64,000 bases of DNA, from NCBI RefSeq assembly GCF_900182655.1, contig NZ_FXTC01000005.1, positions 186,001 through 250,000 of the forward strand, given 5' to 3'. The DNA comes from Chryseobacterium rhizoplanae. Its GTDB lineage: Bacteria > Bacteroidota > Bacteroidia > Flavobacteriales > Weeksellaceae. The position numbers and the translations under genes are program-made. This document shows positions 44,998-53,801 of the stretch, one piece after another. Each line of letters starts with the position of its first letter. The first letter of the stretch is position 1. The notes under the pieces are model-generated. The model made no database searches, had not been told where the DNA came from, and was given only the letters and a program-made list of their open reading frames with translations.

Positions 44998-45601
44998 AGA
45001 GATTGAGCACCCTCTGCGTATTATTCTGCTTTTTTGCTCTGAGATAGCTTACCGAAATATTTTTATTGGTATAGTAGCGTACCAGATTATGATACTCTTT
45101 CACTTCTTTGTATACTCTGTCAATAATATCCATTCTTTCTTTATCATTTAAAGAAAGACCATTAGACGTAATTATTTGTTTTAATTCTTTTAAAAGCTCA
45201 GTACTCTCGGTAAGCAGAGCTGAATAGCCGTTGGCAATAGCTGTTAGTTCCTGGGCATTGAAATTCGGATCATTAAGCATTTTTCCGAAGTTATTGACGT
45301 ACATTTCTGAAACATCACCCACAAGCAAAACTGTCTGCTGCACCTTTCTTGCGTCTTTCACCAGATTGTTGATGGCTTTCAGCTGGTCATAATATTCTTT
45401 TCCCTGTTCATAAACTTTCTTGACTTCATTAAAGTTTTTAACCACGTTGGAAACTGTTGAAGAAGTTTGCACAATTTCATTAGCGGAATTAAGAATACCC
45501 GATGCCAGGTTAGCAGGATCTGTAACTACAAATTGTGCTTTCGCAAATGATGTAAAGGATATAGCAACTGCTATAACCGTAGTAATAATTAGATTTTTCA
45601 T
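44969..45601 (-). CDS. traI: Conjugal transfer protein TraI (DUF4141)
   Basis: 210 aa with a signal peptide (AVAISFTSFAKAQ) and a mostly helical body (NVVKNFNEVKKVYEQGKEYYDQLKAINNLVKDARKVQQTV). The DPANLASGILNSANEIVQTSS opening and the helical pattern resemble VirB5-type minor pilus subunits. It lies between traG and traJ, as in CTnDOT. Confidence 0.9.
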   Translation of the reverse strand: MKNLIITTVIAVAISFTSFAKAQFVVTDPANLASGILNSANEIVQTSSTVSNVVKNFNEVKKVYEQGKEYYDQLKAINNLVKDARKVQQTVLLVGDVSEMYVNNFGKMLNDPNFNAQELTAIANGYSALLTESTELLKELKQIITSNGLSLNDKERMDIIDRVYKEVKEYHNLVRYYTNKNISVSYLRAKKQNNTQRVLNLYGTSNQKYW

Positions 45602-45620
45602 TGTTTTAAATATTAATTAG

Positions 45621-48128
45621 TTAATTTTCTTTGGTGGGTTTAATTCTCTTAAGAGATATTCTCCTGATGGCATGTTCCATATTTCCATCAAGTTCTGATG
45701 CAAGATTCATTACTTCCATCTTTTCTGTCTCTTCGGTGGTGTACGCTAGATATTCCTCAGTAGAAACTTCGGCCGCATAGACCGCAGAGTGTGTTCCGCC
45801 TAATCCGATCCAAACTTCTTTGTACAATCGTTTCGGATTATTGTTCATATTGATAGATAATACCTGAGATTTTTCTTTATCCGTTAGTCCAAGCATTGCC
45901 TGAATGTCATCGAACTTATTCATGTATTTACGCTGGTCAAGAAGAATCTTACAGTCTGAATTATTGATGATACTTTCCTTCACAATAGGTGACTGAATAA
46001 TGTCATCGACTTCCTGAGTTACTACGATGGCTTCTCCGAAAAACTTCCTTACGGTCTTGAATAGGTATTTGATGTATTCTGCCATACCCTCTTTAGCAAT
46101 TGCCTTCCATGCTTCTTCAATGAGAATCAGTTTTCGGATGCCCTTCAGCCTTCTCATTTTATTGATAAAAACTTCCATGATGATAATGGTGACAATCGGA
46201 AATAAGATTTTGTGATCCTTAATGGCATCAATTTCAAAGACAATAAAACGTTTGGAAAGAAGATCGAGCTGCTTTTCGGAATTCAGCAGGTAGTCATATT
46301 CACCATCTTTATAGTATGGTTCTAAAACATTTAAAAAATTGGCAATATCAAAATCCTTTTCTCTTACTTTTTTTTGCTCAAGCACTTTCTGATAATCATT
46401 GCTGACATACTCATAAAAACCATTGAAAGAAGGGTGCTCTTCACTGCTTTTAATCTTTTCAATATATCCGCTGACCACATTGGACAGCGCCACCTCCTCG
46501 GAACGTGAGGGCGGTTCATCATCTCTTTTCCACAAGGTTAGAATCAGCGTTTTAATGCTTTCTCTTTTTTCAATGTCAAATATTCCATCATCTGTATAAA
46601 AAGGATTAAAAGCAATAGGATTGTCTTCCGTATACGTAAAATATACTCCATCCTCACCTTTTGTCTTTCCCTTGATAAGTTCACACAATCCCTGATAGGA
46701 ATTCCCGGTATCAACCAGTAAGACATGAGCACCCTGCTCATAATATTGTCTTACCATGTGGTTGGTAAAAAATGATTTACCGCTCCCTGAAGGTCCAAGG
46801 ATAAACTTGTTTCTGTTCGTAATGATCCCTTGCTTCATAGGAAGATCGGAAATATCCAAATGAATAGGTTTTCCTGTTAAGCGATCAGCCATCTTGATTC
46901 CAAAAGGCGAAGGAGAATCCTGATAGTTCGTTTCTTCAGTAAAAAAACATAAAGCAGGTTCTATGAATGTATAAAAGCTTTCCTCACTTGGAAAGTCACC
47001 TGCATTTCCGGGAATTCCTGCCCAATACAGTGTTGCTAAATCCGTTGTGTTATGACGGGGTTTACATTCCATGAGTGCTAAGGCACTTCCCGTATCGTTT
47101 TTTATTTGCTTTAATTCAGTGGGATTATCCGACCATGACATCACATTAAAGTGGGCACGGATAGATTGCAGACCATAAGAATGTGCTTCATTCAGATACT
47201 TTTCAATCCATTCCTTATTGATCTGATTGGCTCTGCTGTATTTTGCCAGAGAATGCATATTCCTTGCTGATTTTTCAAACTTAGACAGATTTTCATCACT
47301 ATTATCAATAAACAAATATTGATTATAAATGTGATTGCAGCTTAATAACAACCCCACCGGAGATGCAAAAGACAACAAACAGTCACTGCGGTCCGTACTG
47401 AGCTTTTCATATCTGCTGTGAGATGAAACGGTACCTGGCAAGTCATCTGTATCTGATAAGGTATGCATACTGAGACGGTTGTTGCCTATCCGCATTTCTT
47501 CTGAACCTAAGTTCAAATCCTGAAGGAAGGGATTGATTTCTTTGGATAGAGTAAGGTATTGTTCAAGAACCCCGGAATGTTTTTCTGTACCCGTTATTTC
47601 ATCAGAATTCATTTTTTCAAGAAAAACATAGCCGCTTTCGTTCATGATTCTTTCGAACTGATCAACCGCTTCCATAAATCTACTAATCACTTCTTTATCT
47701 CTGATTTCTTTTGGAATCAGTTTGCCTTTGCATAAAGATGAAAAATTACTCTGCATCCGCATTCTCTCCCGACTGGTTTTCGTAATAAACAGATAACAAT
47801 AATGATTTAAAAAGGGTCTTTCATTGAAATGCCTTTCAAAAGATTTTGAAAGAAAGCTTTGATCTTCTCTCGAAAGGTCAGGATTATAATTTTCTTTGAT
47901 AAACCAGTCCTGTTTATGAACGACCGTATAGTCAGGAAGCGTTTTAATCGCCTTGGACCATGCTGAATGAATAGCTTCATACTCAGCTGAGGCAATCGTA
48001 AATAATTCTGGAAGTTTAACCCTAAAACAAACCGTGATGTCCGCATCTTTTGAAATAATACAATCACTTTCTATAGCGAGCAGTGGAAACTTACTCTCCA
48101 ACGTTGCTGATTTAGAGGAATTTCTCAT
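45621..48128 (-). CDS. traG: Conjugative ATPase TraG (VirB4-like)
   Basis: 835 aa, the energy-supplying ATPase of the mating-pair channel. Walker A GPSGSGKSFF is near residue 446 and Walker B ILIEEAWKAI near residue 669; the intervening RecA-like fold includes VLLVDTGNSYQGLCELI. The N-terminal half (AIESDCIISKDADITVCFRV onward) is the usual TraG N-domain. It overlaps traF by four bases (ATGA). Length and motifs are complete. Confidence 0.95.
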   Translation of the reverse strand: MRNSSKSATLESKFPLLAIESDCIISKDADITVCFRVKLPELFTIASAEYEAIHSAWSKAIKTLPDYTVVHKQDWFIKENYNPDLSREDQSFLSKSFERHFNERPFLNHYCYLFITKTSRERMRMQSNFSSLCKGKLIPKEIRDKEVISRFMEAVDQFERIMNESGYVFLEKMNSDEITGTEKHSGVLEQYLTLSKEINPFLQDLNLGSEEMRIGNNRLSMHTLSDTDDLPGTVSSHSRYEKLSTDRSDCLLSFASPVGLLLSCNHIYNQYLFIDNSDENLSKFEKSARNMHSLAKYSRANQINKEWIEKYLNEAHSYGLQSIRAHFNVMSWSDNPTELKQIKNDTGSALALMECKPRHNTTDLATLYWAGIPGNAGDFPSEESFYTFIEPALCFFTEETNYQDSPSPFGIKMADRLTGKPIHLDISDLPMKQGIITNRNKFILGPSGSGKSFFTNHMVRQYYEQGAHVLLVDTGNSYQGLCELIKGKTKGEDGVYFTYTEDNPIAFNPFYTDDGIFDIEKRESIKTLILTLWKRDDEPPSRSEEVALSNVVSGYIEKIKSSEEHPSFNGFYEYVSNDYQKVLEQKKVREKDFDIANFLNVLEPYYKDGEYDYLLNSEKQLDLLSKRFIVFEIDAIKDHKILFPIVTIIIMEVFINKMRRLKGIRKLILIEEAWKAIAKEGMAEYIKYLFKTVRKFFGEAIVVTQEVDDIIQSPIVKESIINNSDCKILLDQRKYMNKFDDIQAMLGLTDKEKSQVLSINMNNNPKRLYKEVWIGLGGTHSAVYAAEVSTEEYLAYTTEETEKMEVMNLASELDGNMEHAIRRISLKRIKPTKEN

Positions 48129-48457
48129 GCTGAAGCTTTTTGACGGTTGGTTTGCAGATAGCGGTAAATGTTCTTGCGACTAATGATATAACTGGGATGT
48201 TTTTTTTGAGCTCCCATTTTCATCAGACCATGCTCTCCGTATTTTCCATTCAATGCGAAGGTCTGCCAGATCAAAAGACCACTGCTGACTCCACCTGTGA
48301 CCAAGCACAAATAAGTATTGACACCAACCATATACATGATCATAACGCAGATCAGTAATCCCAGCAGACCACCTGAAAAAATAAACAGGTATTGTGCCTT
48401 CAGTCCTTTGAATTCGACAGTCCGTCCTATTCCTTTATTGATATGATAGGTATTCAT
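48125..48457 (-). CDS. traF: Conjugal transfer protein TraF (DUF4133, VirB3-like)
   Basis: About 110 aa from the ATG at 48457 (MNTYHINKGIGRTVEFKGLK), the conserved start of DUF4133; the frame extends to 48505 only by overlapping traE. Two transmembrane helices (LFIFSGGLLGLLICVMIMYMVG; YLCLVTGGVSSGLLIWQTF). It is a small inner-membrane subunit, probably equivalent to VirB3, coupled to traG. Confidence 0.9.
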   Translation of the reverse strand: MNTYHINKGIGRTVEFKGLKAQYLFIFSGGLLGLLICVMIMYMVGVNTYLCLVTGGVSSGLLIWQTFALNGKYGEHGLMKMGAQKKHPSYIISRKNIYRYLQTNRQKASA

Positions 48458-48467
48458 AATCATTATT

Positions 48468-48773
48468 TTAAAGAAAGAATGAGCGAAGGATTGTTGCTGC
48501 AACAATTAAGAAAATACATGCACCGAACCAGCTCGCAGCGGTTTTACTGGTGTCAGGATCACCGCTGCTAAATTTATTATAAACCTTAACTCCTCCAATT
48601 AATCCGACAACAGCACCAATCGCATAGATGAGCTGAGTCGCTGGTTCAAAATAAGAGGTGACCATCTGTGTTGCCTCGTTAATGCCGGCACTACCATTAC
48701 CCTGTGAAAAAGCATATGGAGCTATCAAAATTACCAGTATTCCATACATCAGTTTTTTTGTCTGTTTTTCCAT
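48468..48773 (-). CDS. traE: Conjugal transfer protein TraE (DUF4134, VirB2-like)
   Basis: 101 aa. A cleavable signal (LVILIAPYAFSQG) and two hydrophobic helices (LIYAIGAVVGLIGGVKVY; WFGACIFLIVAATILRSFF) separated by DPDTSKTAA match DUF4134. It is likely the pilin-like subunit. It begins the tra core operon; a terminator-like hairpin separates it from the accessory genes upstream. Confidence 0.9.
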   Translation of the reverse strand: MEKQTKKLMYGILVILIAPYAFSQGNGSAGINEATQMVTSYFEPATQLIYAIGAVVGLIGGVKVYNKFSSGDPDTSKTAASWFGACIFLIVAATILRSFFL

Positions 48774-48913
48774 TTAGTAAATATTTTTTTTGTTAATGAG
48801 AACTGCTCTCTACAGTACTCAGAAGCAAATGTGCTTTGGAAAAACAAGCTTATTGGAAAATGTCAGCAGGGGGAATCGCTTGGCTTTAAGCGGCGTTCTA
48901 GTTAAAATTTCCA

Positions 48914-48950
48914 CATAAAAAAAACGCCAAACTTTTGTAATTTTGACGTT
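48914..48950 (-). terminator. Terminator between accessory genes and the tra core operon
   Basis: On the minus strand AACGTCAAA/TTTGGCGTT (9 bp with one wobble) encloses a short loop and ends in about eight T. It lies 20 bases after the stop of the 174-aa gene and before traE, so traE-traQ probably has its own promoter. Confidence 0.75.
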
Positions 48951-48970
48951 GAGCTTTCTGCGAGCGGACT

Positions 48971-49495
48971 TTATATTTTTCTTCCTTTCGACTTATTCTT
49001 ATTCGGCTTTTCTATACAATCTCCCAAGACTTTTACATACTTCAAATTGCTTTTGATCATATCTGCAAGAACAGTATCCTCCCACGAAATTTGTTTTGCC
49101 TCAAACTGCATTTTAAAACCTTGCTTTGATAATCCCTCTGTCAATTCAAAGCCATGATGTCGGTTCCATCCGATCCTGTCAAGTTCATTTTCAATAGGAA
49201 ACTGTACGGCGATTAAATCTTTAGGAAATTCGTTAATCATACTAAAGTCTATATCCTGAAATTCGTGTGTCCTGCGATTGTAAGGTATAATATAGCTGTT
49301 TTGGTCTTCATCATAGTAATTCTGTATATCCGAAAAGACGATACCCTTAGATAGAAAATCATCTTTAGGTCTCAGCATATCCATACGGATGTCTACAAAA
49401 AATGTATGTCCTGCAATCATTATTGTCGGAAGCTGCCCTTTGTTTACACGTAAATCATAAGCCTCTTCGTTGATATTTTTTTCAGTTAAATCCAC
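48971..49495 (-). CDS. Conserved ICE protein of unknown function
   Basis: 174 aa, no signal peptide or membrane helix. It contains TIMIAGHTFFVDIRMDMLRP and IIPYNRRTHEFQDID, and ends in a basic tail (KPNKNKSKGRKI). I recognise it only as the kind of cytoplasmic protein found between traD-like genes and traE in Bacteroidota conjugative elements. A basic tail could mean nucleic-acid binding; this is speculation. Confidence 0.65.
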   Translation of the reverse strand: MDLTEKNINEEAYDLRVNKGQLPTIMIAGHTFFVDIRMDMLRPKDDFLSKGIVFSDIQNYYDEDQNSYIIPYNRRTHEFQDIDFSMINEFPKDLIAVQFPIENELDRIGWNRHHGFELTEGLSKQGFKMQFEAKQISWEDTVLADMIKSNLKYVKVLGDCIEKPNKNKSKGRKI

Positions 49496-49557
49496 AGCAT
49501 TAAAAAATTTGATTGTTCATTCTCCTTACTTATCTTTTTAAAAAAACATTAGGAAGT

Positions 49558-50178
49558 CTACACAAACTCCCCAATGTCGAAACCATCTGCAGAATTATTG
49601 TGCTTAGAAGAAATGGTATTATCATCATTTGAAATACTCTCACTTAACAAAGCAGCGATTCTTCTTGAAGCATCTCCTAATGAATTCTCTAATAGATCAA
49701 AAAGCTCGGTTCCCTGAATTTTTTGAATAATATCGACTGTTTGTTGTTCTAAGTCAGGCTCTAGCACGTCCTGTTGAAGCAGCTGACCCGCAGTACTCAA
49801 TTCCTGGAAGGTAACCCCTGTAGCAAACCCGCTTTCAATAGTAGAATTCTCGTATTTCCAATCTTCATCCTCCTGCTCCCAATCATTATCTCTGGTCAGA
49901 ATATCATTGAGATTTTTAGTCGGATCAATAGAGCCAAATTCCTCTTTTCTGGTTTCTGATTCAAAATTATCTTCTGTCAGTAAAATAGATTCATTTTGTC
50001 CTCCATTGACATCAATAGGCAAAGCCTGTCTCTCTAATTGCTTCGTACCTCCCATGAAAGAAGGCAAATTCTTATTTGCATCATTACAATCTTTTCCCTG
50101 AATATTGATTGAAAACTTTCTGTCTAAAAGAATCAGAACAATAATGATTAACAACCCGATTATAATAATTTGTTCCAT
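49558..50178 (-). CDS. TraD-like conjugal transfer accessory protein
   Basis: 206 aa. One N-terminal membrane helix (IIIIGLLIIIVLILLD) is followed by an acidic, Asp/Glu/Ser-rich, largely disordered region and short helical segments (VDIIQKIQGTELFDLLENSLGDASRRIAALLSES). It has the usual position and build of Bacteroidota TraD proteins, distinct from the coupling ATPase also called TraD in Proteobacteria. Function unknown. Confidence 0.6.
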   Translation of the reverse strand: MEQIIIIGLLIIIVLILLDRKFSINIQGKDCNDANKNLPSFMGGTKQLERQALPIDVNGGQNESILLTEDNFESETRKEEFGSIDPTKNLNDILTRDNDWEQEDEDWKYENSTIESGFATGVTFQELSTAGQLLQQDVLEPDLEQQTVDIIQKIQGTELFDLLENSLGDASRRIAALLSESISNDDNTISSKHNNSADGFDIGEFV

Positions 50179-50189
50179 AACGTTATGTA

Positions 50190-50585
50190 TTAAAAGATTG
50201 GACGGTATTTCTTATTGAAATCATCTGTGATTTCCTTTTCAAACAATTCGAAATGATAAGCCAAAATATTGTCTAAATAAGCATACAAAGGAATTTTGTC
50301 ATCTGCAATGATTTGAATAATGCGTGAAAGACGCTCATGATATTCCGGACGGATATATATACTTCTATCACCACGCTTAGTCATCGTATGATGGGTCAGA
50401 AAGTGTTCCACATAGGTTAGATCTGTAGTTTTCTTACTCTTCAACTTATTTTTTATTGCACCTTTTTCCTTGGGCGGATCAGCATTATTTGCTGGTTGTT
50501 CCTTCTTTGGACTTTCTGCCATAATGGACATCAGATATTGTTCATCGATACCATTTTTCTCATTGTTCTTTTTTTCATTTTCCAT
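50190..50585 (-). CDS. DUF3408 protein (TraB/TraC-like)
   Basis: About 131 aa from the ATG at 50585, which avoids overlap with the ParA gene. A charged, Lys-rich N-terminal half is followed by DUF3408 (THHTMTKRGDRSIYIRPEYHERLSRIIQIIADDKIPLYAYLDNILAYHF), a ribbon-helix-helix-like domain. It follows the ParA-like gene, so it may act as the ParB-like partner in element maintenance or transfer; this is inference. Confidence 0.75.
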   Translation of the reverse strand: MENEKKNNEKNGIDEQYLMSIMAESPKKEQPANNADPPKEKGAIKNKLKSKKTTDLTYVEHFLTHHTMTKRGDRSIYIRPEYHERLSRIIQIIADDKIPLYAYLDNILAYHFELFEKEITDDFNKKYRPIF

Positions 50586-50589
50586 ACTG

Positions 50590-51357
50590 TTACAATTTGA
50601 CAATTTTTAGAAATTCTTCTACAAATCTATCAAGCCTGCATTGAGTTAACAGCTTAGGATCTGCCGGCAGTAATGTCGATCGGAAAACCGTCTTTGCTAC
50701 CGCTTCACCTTCTTTCCGAAATCTTTTACTGTCTGTAATGGTTGTTTCCATAAGCTGCAGTCCTAAGTCTGAAATCACTTTACTGTAATTTTTGTATAAC
50801 ATTGTTCTTTCTCTTCCATCCACTTGGTTCCAGAATAAATGAATGCTTCGAATCCTTGTTTGCGTTTCTTTCATCAATACATTGATCAGAACATTGGTAA
50901 AACTCAGTGTACTCTCCAGTACGACCCGATCCGCAGTAATAGGAGAAAAAATGTAATTGACATTTGTCAATGTTTTTAAAATACCGGCGGTATTAACAGT
51001 TCCCGGTAAATCTAAAAAGATGACATCTGGAGTTGTTTCGGAGCCATCAACATAAACCTCGATCTCTTCTAAAACTTGATCAGCTTTACTCTGGAAAATG
51101 GGATAAGCTTTTTTATTGATTCTCGTAAATTGTTTGTGAGCCATCTTTTTTAAAATCTCATTCTGCATCACCATTTTCAAATCCCGGTCCCTCATCTGGA
51201 ATAAACTATACTGTGGAAAGTCACAGTCAAAGACAGCAACCTGATAGCCCATCCGATAATGAAGAATACTTGCCATCAGTGTTGTAAATGTGCTTTTTCC
51301 TACGCCTCCTTTTTGAGTGGAAAATGCAATAATTGTGGGTTGTTTTTTTGTTTTCAT
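50590..51357 (-). CDS. traA: ParA-family ATPase TraA
   Basis: 255 aa. Deviant Walker A KGGVGKST is near residue 17 and the A' motif VAVFDCDFPQ near residue 42; VIFLDLPGT serves as Walker B. It belongs to the ParA/MinD ATPases called TraA at the start of Bacteroidota tra regions. It is probably needed for element maintenance or to position the conjugation machinery. Repeats in the 624 bases upstream may be its partner sites. Confidence 0.88.
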   Translation of the reverse strand: MKTKKQPTIIAFSTQKGGVGKSTFTTLMASILHYRMGYQVAVFDCDFPQYSLFQMRDRDLKMVMQNEILKKMAHKQFTRINKKAYPIFQSKADQVLEEIEVYVDGSETTPDVIFLDLPGTVNTAGILKTLTNVNYIFSPITADRVVLESTLSFTNVLINVLMKETQTRIRSIHLFWNQVDGRERTMLYKNYSKVISDLGLQLMETTITDSKRFRKEGEAVAKTVFRSTLLPADPKLLTQCRLDRFVEEFLKIVKL

Positions 51358-51981
51358 TTTGCTTGAATTTTATTAAACTTAATTTGAAAGAACGGCTGAG
51401 TGAAGGCCATTGAACTGCAGCTACTTCAGTTTCTCTGTATTGCTTTCACTAATAAGGGCTGGAATTCCCAATACCTGTATTGACTTCTATAGGTACTTAC
51501 TGAATACCATCCATCTTTCATTCCTTAGAAGTTGGCTTACTGATTTCTATCTCTCACAAATGCTATCGTGAAGGCTGGATTTCCAGAAGGCTGGAAAGCT
51601 GGATTTCCGCTTCTCAAAATTTCTGTTATATCCGCAGTCAGGAAGTCCCGCCCTCAATCAGACACAAATGAATAGTATTTCTTTTTCGGGATATTCCTAA
51701 TGGTAGTTTTTGGCTTTAAGTGCCTGTCTTTGGCATTCTATCTAGTACTATCTCTATAAATCATTGTGGTTTACTTTGTTCCAGAAGATTGAGGAGTCTG
51801 GGGAAATTAAACTGTTTTAAAATATGCAGTATTAAATCTGCTTTCTTACTGAAATTTCCTTTCACCCGAAAGGGGCAAGTTATGTTTTGAGTGCCTCATA
51901 ACTTTTTTTGTACCTCAAAACAACTTGCCCTGGCTGGGGCTTTAAAAACCACTCCGAAGTCGCGATTTTGATCATATTAAA
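51358..51981. other. Divergent intergenic region with repeats, probable oriT region
   Basis: No gene. It contains three copies of GCTGGAATTCC/GCTGGATTTCC (51458, 51574, 51598), a TTTCCAG-aagg-CTGGAAA inverted repeat (51580-51597), a CCTTTC-accc-GAAAGG hairpin (51858-51873), and a larger inverted repeat (51873-51930). It separates leftward tra from rightward mob genes, where transfer origins usually lie. Confidence 0.6.
51858..51930. other. Candidate origin of transfer (oriT)
   Basis: GGGCAAGTTATGTTTTGAG (51873-51891) and CTCAAAACAACTTGCCC (51914-51930) form a 17-bp stem with a two-base bulge and a 22-base loop. A 6-bp GAAAGG hairpin adjoins its left arm. It lies 51 bases upstream of mobA and next to the relaxase genes. 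Inverted repeats beside the nick site are the standard oriT feature. The nick site itself was not identified. Confidence 0.55.
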
Positions 51982-52425
51982 TTGGATGCTATGGATATAA
52001 ATAAAAACAACAAAGGTGGACGTAAGCCTAAGCTGAACCCCAGTAAAAACAGGTATGTATTTCGACTAACGGATGAAGAAAACGCTAATTTTTTAAAATT
52101 ATATGACGCTTCAGGATTGAACAACAAAGCAAAATTTATCACAACAATTTTGTTTCAGAAAGAATTGAAGATTGTTAAAGTGGATGTCTCAACAATGGAT
52201 TACCATACACAACTCACTAAATTCTTCTACCAGTTCCAGTCGATTGGAAACAATTATAATCAGATTGTAAAAATTTTATATCGAAATTTCACTGAGAAAA
52301 AAGCTTCTTTTTATCTCTTTAAACTAGAAAATCAGACCAAAGAACTAGCCCTAGTTTGTAAGCAGATTATAGAACTCACTAAAGAATTTGAACAAAAGCA
52401 TATTCAAAAAACTTCTGAAAAATGA
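51982..52425 (+). CDS. mobA: Mobilisation accessory protein MobA (relaxosome, RHH-like)
   Basis: 147 aa, basic N-terminus (NNKGGRKPKLNPSKNRYVFRLTDEE) followed by a helical part (DYHTQLTKFFYQFQSIGNNYNQIVKILY). In Bacteroidota this small DNA-binding protein precedes the relaxase and helps load it at oriT. It overlaps mobB by four bases. In this naming MobA is the accessory protein, not the relaxase. Confidence 0.8.
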   Translation: MDAMDINKNNKGGRKPKLNPSKNRYVFRLTDEENANFLKLYDASGLNNKAKFITTILFQKELKIVKVDVSTMDYHTQLTKFFYQFQSIGNNYNQIVKILYRNFTEKKASFYLFKLENQTKELALVCKQIIELTKEFEQKHIQKTSEK

Positions 52426-53675
52426 TTGCAAAAATTGGAAAAGGTGAAAATCTTTGGGGTACTCTTACCTACAATCAACAAAAAGTGGACAACGAAAATG
52501 GGATCGTTTTATTCACCAACAAGATTCCGGATGTGTGGGATCGACCTTATTCTGTCAAATTTTTTCATCAATACTTTGAACCCTACTTAATTGCCAATAA
52601 CAAAACTGAAAAACCCGTAAGGCATATCTCACTTAACCCTGATCCCGAAGATAAGGTTGATGACAAAGATTATCGGGAAATAGCTCAGCAATATATGCAG
52701 GAAATGGGTTATGGCAATCAACCGTATGTTGTTTTTAAACACACTGATATTGATAGGACGCATATTCATATTGTCACTACCTGTGTCCAGCTTAACGGAA
52801 ACAAAATATCAGATCGTTATGACCATCATCTGTCAATGGAAGCCTGCAGAAAATTGGAAAAACAATACAACTTAAGAGTTACCAAGAAGAATAGAAATTC
52901 ATATCAAAACTTTATATTTAAACCTGTTGAATATACTAGAGGGAATATTAAGGCACAATTATCATCGGTACTTCGGAATATGCCTCAAACCTACTGCTTT
53001 CAAAGTATGGGTGCATATAACGCTTTACTCTCTCAATTCAATGTAACCTCTGAGGAGGTGAGCGGAGAGCTTCATGGCAAGATGAAAAAGGGGCTGGTTT
53101 ATTTTGCTACGGATAAAAATGGAAAAAAAATAAGTCCCCCTTTTAAATCATCCCTTTTTGGTAAACACGCAGGATTGGAAAATATTCTGGCGCTCATTGA
53201 GAAATCAAGAGTAAAAATGAAAAAAGATCCTTCTAAACTAATTCTCAAAAAAACCATTGAAACGGCAATGGGCACCAGTAAATCTGAAGCTGCATTTAAA
53301 ACAAAACTGCTTGCACAGGGAATTGCGACTGTCATTCGAAAAAATGATACTGGAAGGATTTACGGAATTACATTCATAGACCATAACTCTAAATTAGTCT
53401 GGAATGGCTCACAGTTTGGTAAAGAGCTTTCAGCAAACTCATTCAATGAACTGTGGAATAATTTAGAAACAAAGCCTGAAACCCATTCATACAGTAATTC
53501 TAAAGAGGATTTATCATTTGAAAAATCTACAGAACACTTTTCTACCAATAACATCCACAAAATATTTGAAGGATGCTTTAATGGTTTATTGTCGTCAGAT
53601 ACAAATGGAGAGCAGGAGGAACAAATTTTCGAATCACAAATGAAAAAAAAGCAGAGAAAAAGAAGAAAAAAATGA
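52422..53675 (+). CDS. mobB: Relaxase MobB (MOBP-like)
   Basis: 417 aa. N-terminal relaxase domain: the candidate nucleophile Tyr is in TLTYNQQK (about residue 18), motif III is HTDIDRTHIHIV (about residues 107-118) with the metal-binding histidines, and HISLNPDPED precedes it. The C-terminus is Lys/Arg-rich (MKKKQRKRRKK). It nicks oriT and pilots the transferred strand. It overlaps mobA and is followed 60 bases later by mobC. Confidence 0.9.
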   Translation: MIAKIGKGENLWGTLTYNQQKVDNENGIVLFTNKIPDVWDRPYSVKFFHQYFEPYLIANNKTEKPVRHISLNPDPEDKVDDKDYREIAQQYMQEMGYGNQPYVVFKHTDIDRTHIHIVTTCVQLNGNKISDRYDHHLSMEACRKLEKQYNLRVTKKNRNSYQNFIFKPVEYTRGNIKAQLSSVLRNMPQTYCFQSMGAYNALLSQFNVTSEEVSGELHGKMKKGLVYFATDKNGKKISPPFKSSLFGKHAGLENILALIEKSRVKMKKDPSKLILKKTIETAMGTSKSEAAFKTKLLAQGIATVIRKNDTGRIYGITFIDHNSKLVWNGSQFGKELSANSFNELWNNLETKPETHSYSNSKEDLSFEKSTEHFSTNNIHKIFEGCFNGLLSSDTNGEQEEQIFESQMKKKQRKRRKK

Positions 53676-53801
53676 CCTCCTTTTGTAAAAAAATGGCTTT
53701 ATAACTATGTTCTGAGAGCCAAAGCCAGCCAATTAATGCTTGCAATGTCGTATTCATTTTTAAGAATGTATAGTCATTTATCTATGCTTCTAAAATATGA
53801 T

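Noticed and set aside
53736..53801. Longer N-terminus of the coupling protein.
   Set aside because: The family opening (EDDLRGLAKIM) starts right after the ATG at 53802; the upstream residues have no family counterpart.
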